Origin: Chiua virens
Taxonomy: Eukaryota > Basidiomycota > Agaricomycetes > Boletales > Boletaceae
Assembly: GCA_019787685.1 (NCBI GenBank)
Contig: JAHNUO010000038.1
Span: 1 to 64,000, forward strand
DNA: 64,000 nucleotides
Direction of reading: 5' to 3'
Shown here: one piece after another, positions 57,574 through 64,000 of the stretch
Layout of the letters: each line of letters opens with the position of its first letter
Numbering within the stretch: the stretch's first letter is position 1
Notes under the pieces: generated by a model
What the model saw: the letters and a program-made list of their open reading frames with translations, nothing else
Told to the model about the DNA's origin: nothing
Database searches by the model: none
Position numbers and translations under genes: made by a program

Positions 57574-58725
57574 TCAGTTCGCCTTGCCTTTTCCCTTCTT
57601 TTCAGTTTCATATTTGTCGTAATAATATGCCTGTACTTCTTCAGGGTTCATTCCACGAATAGCTGCAAAGGGGTCTTTTTCGGGTACTGAAGAAGTCAAA
57701 GCTTTAGGGGCTTCTTTTTGTTGCGTGGTGGATCTCACTTTTCGAGATTTTCCACATGAGGCTTTGTGGTTGCCAGCGTAATACTTGCAGTCGGGGCACT
57801 GCACTTTAGGTTTGGGACACTCTTTTGGGACATGTCCTGTGTTCCTGCAGTTGTAGCATTTATTATTGGGGTTGACCTTTTTTTGGCCAACTGCCCTGAC
57901 TTCTTTGCTGGTAAACCAGCCATCTTTGTCAACTTCATATCGTGATGTGGAGCCGATGTCCATTGCATTGGGGTCCTTTTTCTTGGTTTGTTCCCCGCGG
58001 ACATATTGGAGTTGCTCCAATGAATTTCCTGCCTGTCTTATCAAGGCGAGGTATGCCGTGACAGCCTTATTGCAGTCCGGTTCATATTTTGGTGCAAGTG
58101 GGTCATTCCACATTGGTTCTTGCAGGGTGATTCTTGTTCTATCCCTGAAGATTTGGTGTATTAATCCTCGTGCTGTATTTGCCTCGAGGAGTCTTATGGC
58201 ATGTGAGGGGTCGATTTTAGCTTGGTGCCATAGTGCTTCCCATTGAATTAGGAAGTCTTTGACCCGCATGCTTCCTTGTTCGAGATGTTCTAGCTCTGTG
58301 TGAGCCCAGTCAACCTTGTTGTTCTGGCAGAACATCCCTTCTACGTCAATGACCAATTGTCCCCATGTGAGGTTGGTTCCTTGTGCTAAGTGAGTTTCAG
58401 CGAACTGTGAAGCGCGTTTTCCTTTTAGGTGGGATAACACGGCGAGTACGGCAGTGTATGAGCCAGGTGTGATAGTGTTTTGGTTTACATCTATCCATCC
58501 TTTAATTTTAGCCCACCATTCTTCGAATCGGGCTGGTTCTCCATCATAGGTTCCAGGGTCGGCAAAGATTTCAACCTTTTCCACAGAAGGGGGTTTATTT
58601 TGTAGAGCAGCGATGGCTCCAGACATTTGTGTAATAATAAATATGGCTGCTTGTGGCCGATCTGAGTCTTTCTCTTTCGGGTCATTCATGACCGAGGTCA
58701 CATCAGCGATGTCTTGTGCAGACAT
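57574..58725 (-). CDS. Gag polyprotein of the gypsy element
   Basis: 383 residues, intact from ATG to stop. Start MSAQDIADVTSVMNDPKEKD. Capsid-like region with DPGTYDGEPARFEEWWAKIK, FAETHLAQGTNLTWGQLVID, VDWAHTELEHLEQGSMRVKD and FLIQWEALWHQAKID. Nucleocapsid with a CCHC knuckle CYNCRNTGHVPKEC followed by a second Cys cluster CPDCKYYAGNHKASC. Lys-rich C-terminus. The lack of stops suggests fairly recent activity. Confidence 0.9.
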   Translation of the reverse strand: MSAQDIADVTSVMNDPKEKDSDRPQAAIFIITQMSGAIAALQNKPPSVEKVEIFADPGTYDGEPARFEEWWAKIKGWIDVNQNTITPGSYTAVLAVLSHLKGKRASQFAETHLAQGTNLTWGQLVIDVEGMFCQNNKVDWAHTELEHLEQGSMRVKDFLIQWEALWHQAKIDPSHAIRLLEANTARGLIHQIFRDRTRITLQEPMWNDPLAPKYEPDCNKAVTAYLALIRQAGNSLEQLQYVRGEQTKKKDPNAMDIGSTSRYEVDKDGWFTSKEVRAVGQKKVNPNNKCYNCRNTGHVPKECPKPKVQCPDCKYYAGNHKASCGKSRKVRSTTQQKEAPKALTSSVPEKDPFAAIRGMNPEEVQAYYYDKYETEKKGKGKAN

Positions 58726-58987
58726 ATTTACCAGGCGTCAGCAGTTGGTTCTGGTGCTCCCCAAGTGTTAGTGGTGGCTGTTCCGTATTCTTCGTAGGGT
58801 GAGAAGAGACCAAAGGTTACTGTGAAAGGGTAGTCTCGTCATTTGATAGAGACGTAAATCGGTCTTTGGGATTCTTGTACCTTGTTTGTAAGGTAGAATG
58901 CGATGTAGCTGAAAAAGTAAGTGGTGAGAGTGCAGGAGATGATAAATGCGATTGCAACGAGTTCCCAAGACATAAAAGAATTTCTAT

Positions 58988-59560
58988 TTAGAGAAATCTG
59001 GAAGGGATCCTAAGAGTATTTCTAGGTCGTAAGGAGGGGAATTTAAAGTTATCGTATTGTGAATATGGACGGATGCGGGAGGGGACTCGGTTTGCTTTGT
59101 AGCACCTGAGTATTCTTTTCCTTTCTAGTTCTGTCCTAGCGTTTCTCCTTTCAATATCTCTGGGTGGGAGCCAATCGTTAGGGTCTCCTAAACTTTCCTC
59201 AGAGGGTTCCCTTATAGGGATAGGTGATGGTTCTCTTTCGGGAATGGATGCGGGAAAGTATTTGCGCTTAACCTCTACTTCCTCAGTTGGATACCTAAGC
59301 TCTGGGCTGTTGGACCAGGTTGACTCGTAGTCTGATAGGGACACGTCGTCTCCTATAAAGTGGCCTAATAAGGCGTGGAAGATCTCTGTGTCTGTCCTGT
59401 CCTCAGGATCAAGATCCTCTAAGGCAACTACCTCAGCAAGATAGGTGGCGTCAAGTACGTATGGTGAGTCTTCTAGACCCAGGAATGCTTCTTGAGCGGC
59501 GGTGACAATGGAGAGAGGGAGGGAGGTCACTATTTTTTGTGGTCTCAGTAAAGAGGACAA
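58988..59560 (-). CDS. Leader ORF between LTR and gag, conserved in two copies
   Basis: 190 codons: SSLLRPQKIVTSLPLSIVTA, AAQEAFLGLEDSPYVLDATY, LEDLDPEDRTDTEIFHALLG, PELRYPTEEVEVKRKYFPAS and DIERRNARTELERKRILRCY. Its first possible initiators are non-ATG (TTG), so translation may rely on splicing from an upstream exon or on another element product. The same frame occurs at 63495 in the second copy. Acidic, with no known domain. Confidence 0.6.
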   Translation of the reverse strand: MSSLLRPQKIVTSLPLSIVTAAQEAFLGLEDSPYVLDATYLAEVVALEDLDPEDRTDTEIFHALLGHFIGDDVSLSDYESTWSNSPELRYPTEEVEVKRKYFPASIPEREPSPIPIREPSEESLGDPNDWLPPRDIERRNARTELERKRILRCYKANRVPSRIRPYSQYDNFKFPSLRPRNTLRIPSRFL

Positions 59561-59676
59561 TGAGCGACGGGTGCGCTATTAGCTGGTGTGCTATATGGAC
59601 CTTGAGTCTCAAGTGGCTTATTTGAAGCTAATAAAATCTTCCTGTTCAAAGTCTGCAACTTACTTGGAGTGCTACT

Positions 59677-60149
59677 TGTAATAGAGGTAAGACAGCTACG
59701 ACGAGGTCAAGGGACTTGACAGTAGTTTCGACAGTGAAGAAAGGCAACAAAGTTCTAATGAAACAACCTAGAACAAGACTAGACTGTTAAGGTGTAGTGG
59801 TTGAGTGAAGGGGGGTTCAGTCCAGTGAAAAGGCGAAAACTCCAAGAGAACTTTGTTAGAGCTCTCTGGTTAAAATTCATGGGGTTTATATACTACATGG
59901 ATGTCGGAGTTCTAATCTGAGTATGAACTACGTAGATAAGCATAGCGTATCCTATTGGATGATAAGGTGTGAATAAATATGAGTCAGTGATAAGGGAAAT
60001 GAATAGATAAGGACATGAGGTGATGGATGCTATGTTATTATGGCAGCCAATCGGATATGATCCTTTGGACAGCCTTGACATGAGGCATGTATTCTTAGAA
60101 TAAGTTGAATGTTGGAGTTGTGAAGTGAGGAAAAGTTGGTATTGTAACA
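59677..60149 (-). repeat. 5' LTR of the leftward gypsy copy
   Basis: 473 bp; on the minus strand it runs TGTTACAATACCAAC...CTATTACA. Homologous to 62860-63371. It contains a TATATAAACC promoter box (minus strand, near 59890). Confidence 0.85.
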
Positions 60150-61618
60150 GCTACGATCTAGACATTGATGATTCCCCTCATTTTGACGATTGGGATAGTG
60201 ATGATACGATCACCCCTCAGGAAATATACGATGCTCCTGATGTCTTTACTCCTGTCTCATCTTCTCTGTTGTCTCCATGCATTACTGCCACTGAAGCAAC
60301 ATCCCCCGATCCACCCCCTTACCTACACACTACAGACCCTGAAGATCTAGACGAATCCATTGATTTAGCTTACCAGCCGCTAGACTCCGAAGAACCTTAT
60401 GATGTAGACGATCCGTCCCTTACTTCCTCCCCATTGGTTAAACTACCAATGTCATCCCCTGTTGAACATTCATTCACGTTCTTGGAAACCACTTTGACAT
60501 ACAGAACACACAAAGAATTACTAGACAAACTCCATACCTTAGAGCAACAGTTGCTTAGTCATGAGCTCATCCGCAAATCCGCTCCAGAAAAGAAAGGAAA
60601 GAACCCACTGCCGATCTGATCTGCTGAGCCAAGCAAAGAACCTGCCAAGAGAAAGGTTAGTAACCCCTCGAAGCAAACCAAGGAAACAAAAGACGTCATT
60701 ATGAAAGACACAACAGAACAATCGACGAAACTTACTCAGCCGAAAGTTCACAAGACCACTACAAGTGACCTTAATTGGCCATTGCCTCCTCCCTTGAAAG
60801 AAGTTGATGTAAAGAAACTATACAAAGAACATCCGCAGAAAACTTGGGAAAAGAAAACCCTCACCGAGTCCAAGAAAGAAGGATTCTCCTTAGAAAACGG
60901 TTACCTATATAAAGTCACAAATGGTATACACGCTCTATACATCCCAAATTCACAAGCTCGTCATCGAATCATTGAGTACTCCCACCATCTTGATGCCAAA
61001 CTCTCACGTCACCGCAGAGTTAAAGCTACAGTTAACAATATTAGCACTACAGCCTATTGGCCATCCTTAAGAAAAGATGTAGTCATGCACATTAAAACAT
61101 GCCCAGGATGTGCTAAAAAGCCTAAAACTGTATCAACTAAGGCTAATCCATCTCCCCCACATATTAAGAAATCATTGGCCAAACAGACGCAACCAACACA
61201 ACCCTCCATTATATTTATAGAACCCTCCACTTCCGATAAGATGATGTTTTCCCACTCTTATCAAAACCCTATCTATGAAGATGAACCTATATGGTACAAT
61301 TCAAATGAAACCCCACAAGTTTCACTTCCATCTTCACAACCGACATTTGATGATTCCCCCCCATCATCCCCACAATTTGCTCACATCACTGAAGAACCAG
61401 ATGATGAAACCATGGAAATCTCCATTCCAGAAGATTCAGATATGATTGATGAAGTCTAGTCAGATAATGATTCTGACCAAGATCAAGATCAAGATACTCA
61501 AATGGAAGATTTAGCCTCTCCCGACGAAGACGCCATGGATCTTTCTCGCCTTTCCATTCGACCAAAAGTTCTTTTTGAATTTCAAACTTCTCCAGATTCA
61601 GACTCTGATTCAGATTAG
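60125..61618 (+). pseudogene. Decayed retroelement ORF with integrase-type zinc-binding domain
   Basis: One reading frame from about 60125 to 61618, broken by TGA at 60617 and TAG at 61457. The N-terminal part is acidic and disordered (DIDDSPHFDDWDSDDTIT). A helical segment ELLDKLHTLEQQLLSHELI follows. The core is an H2C2 integrase N-terminal domain: SLENGYLYKVTNGIHALYIP, HRIIEYSHHLDAKLSRHRR and the CPGCAKK pair. The tail is acidic again (SPDSDSDSD). No integrase catalytic core or RT accompanies it. Likely the sole product of a non-autonomous element whose 3' LTR is at 61771. Confidence 0.65.
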
Positions 61619-61770
61619 TGTTTAGACCTCTTCAAGAATGTCTTATAATCTACATTTTGATTAAGAATCGTTTCTTCTGATCTTTTGATTTCTTCTTGAA
61701 TTCCTTTGAACGATTTATTTAGTTTTCTTCTATCCGACTCACAGGAGCTTCATCCTAAAGAGGAGAATAA

Positions 61771-62287
61771 TGTCAGAATAATAAATTCTCTTCATTCCTT
61801 ACCTAATACATTCATTAATTCTTACTTTCATTATACCTTACATCTTACATAACCACTATGTCATACCCATGACATCACCATTACAGATACATCTCGAACA
61901 TTCCATTTCATTACTTCTTCATTCCATTCCTATCAATTGCTTACATTCCATCCCATCAGATATCAAACCTTCATACATTCTATTACATTCTACATTCTAT
62001 TATTACATTTCACTGATCTTTCTATCATATTCCTTACCATTCCATAAAATGTCATAAAACCCTTTACAATACCTTTACCCTTCTCTAATTCTTACTTTAC
62101 TTAGAAATACCTTTTATATTTACTTGGTCCGTGCTCTCTTTCTGAAACCTATATAAGTAATTACAAACCATGTATTTACTTTAGTCTTGAAATCACTTTT
62201 CATTCCTCATTCCTAGAATCGTCCGACAACTCCTACTTTACCAAGAAGACATAGGGATATTAAGTTCCTTTTGTTTTGGTTCTAACA
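61771..62287 (+). repeat. LTR of the integrase-fragment element
   Basis: 517 bp, TGTCAGAATAATAAATTC...TTCTAACA, preceded by a purine tract AAAGAGGAGAATAA as expected of a 3' LTR. It is AT-rich and unlike the other LTRs. No matching 5' LTR is in the window, so the element is truncated on the left or the partner was lost. Confidence 0.7.
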
Positions 62288-62859
62288 GATACTCCCATGA
62301 GTTGCTTTGTAGGGAGCAGGAATGGTTCTTTATCTGATCTCATCTAAGTTATTCACACAGCCCTATGGGCAAACCTGGACCTTGTTGACAGTGGTTGTAA
62401 GGTTTAATGTGAGATGTATAATGATTGATGCAAAAAGAAAACAACTAAGGTGAGTAATAGTGTAGAAATTAGAAGAAAAAGAACCCAAAAATAGCCCTGT
62501 TTGCATATGATCCTCACACTCCAGGTACATGCAAAGAGACTGGCACAACATCAGAACAAAAAAGAGAGAAAAAAAAGACTTGCCAACATTGCTCATCAAA
62601 GCCATCACTGTCCAAGAAAACATCAGAAGAAGGAATGACACATAGAAGAGACAGAGAAAAAGACAACTTACCTGAGTTGTGTTACAATAGTTCCAGGTAG
62701 GACCTAGTGTAGCTGCAAAAGCGCTGTAGGAGTCAATGACCCCTTGAGGTGAAAAACCCGTATTCCCGCTTTGTTTACAGGATGCCCGGACTGCCTATAT
62801 CGATTGTCCTACCTGTCTGTCGTGGTCCCGTGTCCATCCGAGTGGATCCAACCCATATT
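62288..62859. other. Spacer between retroelements
   Basis: Mixed sequence with no supported gene; ORF 62363-62641 (minus) is hydrophobic but has no family signal. Confidence 0.4.
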
Positions 62860-64000
62860 TGTTACGATACCAACTTTTCCTTCTTTGACGACTCCAATGT
62901 TCGACTTATTCTAAAGATACTCACCTCATGTCAAGGCTGTTCAAAGGATCATATCCGATTGGCTGCCACAATAACACAGCATCCATCAACACATGCCTCT
63001 TATCTATCCGTCTCCCTTATCACTGACTCATCACCAGCAGTGCAAGGCTATGCTCTTATCTATGACTCATACCGATTCACACCTTATCATCCAATAGGAT
63101 ACATCATGCTTATCTACGTAGTTCATACTCAGATTAGAACTCCAACATCCATGTAGTATATAAACCCCATGAATTTCAGCCAGAGAGCTCTAACAAAGTT
63201 CTCTTGGAGTTTTCGCCTCTTCACTAGACTGAACCCCCTCTCATCTCAACCACTACACTTTACAGTCTAGTCTTGTTCTAGGTTGTTTCATTAGAACTTT
63301 GTTGCCTTTCTTCGCCGTCGACACTACTGTCAAGTCCCTCGACCTTGTCGTAGCCGTCTTACCACTAAACAAGGAACAAGCGCCAGAAGTAAGTCGCAAC
63401 CTTTGAACGGAAGATTTTTGTTAGCTTCAAATAAGCCGCTCGAGACTCAAGGTCCACATAGCACACCAGCTAACAAGCGCACCCGTCGCTGATATTGTCC
63501 TCTTTACTGAGACCACAAAAAATAGTGACCTCCCTCCCTCTCTCCATTGTCGCCGCCGCTCAAGAAGCGTTCCCGGGTCTAGAAGACTCACCTTACGTAC
63601 TTGACGCCGCCTATCTCGCTGAGGTAGTTGCCTTAGAGGATCTTGATCCCAAGGACAGGACAGACACAGAGATATTCCACGCCTTATTAGGCCATTTTAT
63701 AGGGGAAACTACTCCCTTATCCGACTACAAGTCAAACCGGTCCGACAGCCCAGAGTTAAGGTATCCAACCGAGGAAGTTGAGGTTAAGCGCGAATATTTT
63801 CCCACTCCCATTCCCGAAAGAGAACCTTCGCCATTCCCACCTGCTCCATTATGAGAGCCCTCTGAGGAAAGTTTAGGAGACCCAAATGACTGGCTCCCAC
63901 CTCGAGAGATAGAAAGGAGAAACACCAGGACAGAGATAGAAAGGAAAAGAATACTTAGGCGCTACAAAGCGAACCAAGTCCCTTCTCGCATCCGTCCTTA
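62860..64000 (+). mobile_element. Second copy of the gypsy family, rightward, cut by the window end
   Basis: LTR 62860-63371 (512 bp, TGTTACGATACC...CTAAACA), about 40 bp longer than its partner because of an internal insertion. It is followed by the leader ORF 63495-63854. That ORF meets a TGA where the other copy has a sense codon, and continues open afterwards to the window end. The two copies point away from each other. Confidence 0.85.
63495..64000 (+). pseudogene. Leader ORF of the rightward gypsy copy, with in-frame stop
   Basis: Shares SSLLRPQKIVTSLPLSIV and SPYVLDAAYLAEVVALEDLD with the leftward copy. TGA at 63852-63854 interrupts it before EPSEESLGDPNDWLPPRE, which continues in the same frame. 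Begins with TTG as in the other copy. Confidence 0.7.

Larger units (their letters stand above)
56346..60149 (-). mobile_element. Truncated Ty3/gypsy-type element (LTR, leader ORF, gag, protease, partial RT)
   Basis: Reading leftwards from its 5' LTR (60149-59677): leader ORF, gag, aspartic protease, and the first part of reverse transcriptase. The RT is cut at about 56345, so RNase H, integrase and the 3' LTR are missing. A second copy of the same family starts at 62860 in the opposite direction. Confidence 0.85.

Noticed and set aside
62363..62641. Hydrophobic 92-codon ORF as a membrane protein
   Set aside because: Lies in a retroelement spacer, has no relatives I recognise, and its composition follows the local AT bias.

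Overview
The window is nuclear DNA of a filamentous basidiomycete, most likely an Agaricomycete. Genes are split by many 45-60 nt GT-AG introns. Typical mushroom families occur (NoxA, a DUF6698-like protein, an F-box/LRR protein), together with Ty3/gypsy-type LTR elements. I cannot name the species.

Region 1 (1-36.3 kb) is mostly ordinary gene-rich DNA. In order: the 3' end of an amidase (+); a SOF1/DCAF13 ribosome-biogenesis gene (-) with several apparent frameshifts; a seven-helix membrane protein with a long Ser-rich tail (+); the retromer subunit VPS26 (-); a Nudix protein of the DUF4743 type (-); NADPH oxidase NoxA (+); an orphan gene (-); two tandem histidine-phosphatase paralogues (-) that share a recently homogenised block; a CCC1/VIT1-type vacuolar metal transporter (+); an LDB17/SPIN90-like actin regulator (+); a SLD3-like replication initiation factor (-); and FAD synthetase FAD1 (-) with a repeat inserted near its C-terminus. 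FAD1 is divergent to GDP-L-fucose synthase (+), which is convergent with GDP-mannose 4,6-dehydratase (-). The last two form the complete two-enzyme GDP-mannose to GDP-L-fucose route as a neighbour pair.

Region 2 (36.3-43.7 kb) is accessory: a DUF6698-like gene (-), an F-box/LRR-like gene (+), a small low-complexity gene built of duplicated exons (+), and a broken piece of the mitochondrial DNA polymerase gamma gene (-).

Region 3 (43.67-49.88 kb) is the strangest stretch. It is about 6.2 kb bounded by 38-45 bp inverted repeats and filled with some two dozen imperfect hairpins made of (ACG)n arms around a GATAACCGC...GCGGTTATC core. They flank a nearly 1 kb palindrome (46,240-47,222). I find no transposase or other gene in it. 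This is the best candidate for something undescribed.

Region 4 (49.9-64 kb) is a nest of LTR retroelements. It holds a 5,665-bp element (50,386-56,050) with 555-bp LTRs and a GTGTC target duplication. That element has gag but no reverse transcriptase, and carries an antisense coiled-coil plus Zn2Cys6-like gene. A solo LTR with an AGTCC duplication sits inside it. To the right are two copies of a second LTR family pointing away from each other, one with gag, protease and a truncated RT. Between them lies a decayed ORF with an integrase-type zinc-binding domain.

The clustered 1-nt frameshifts in SOF1 and one in the amidase fall mostly in short homopolymers. They could be consensus errors rather than biology, so single frameshifts elsewhere should be read with that in mind.
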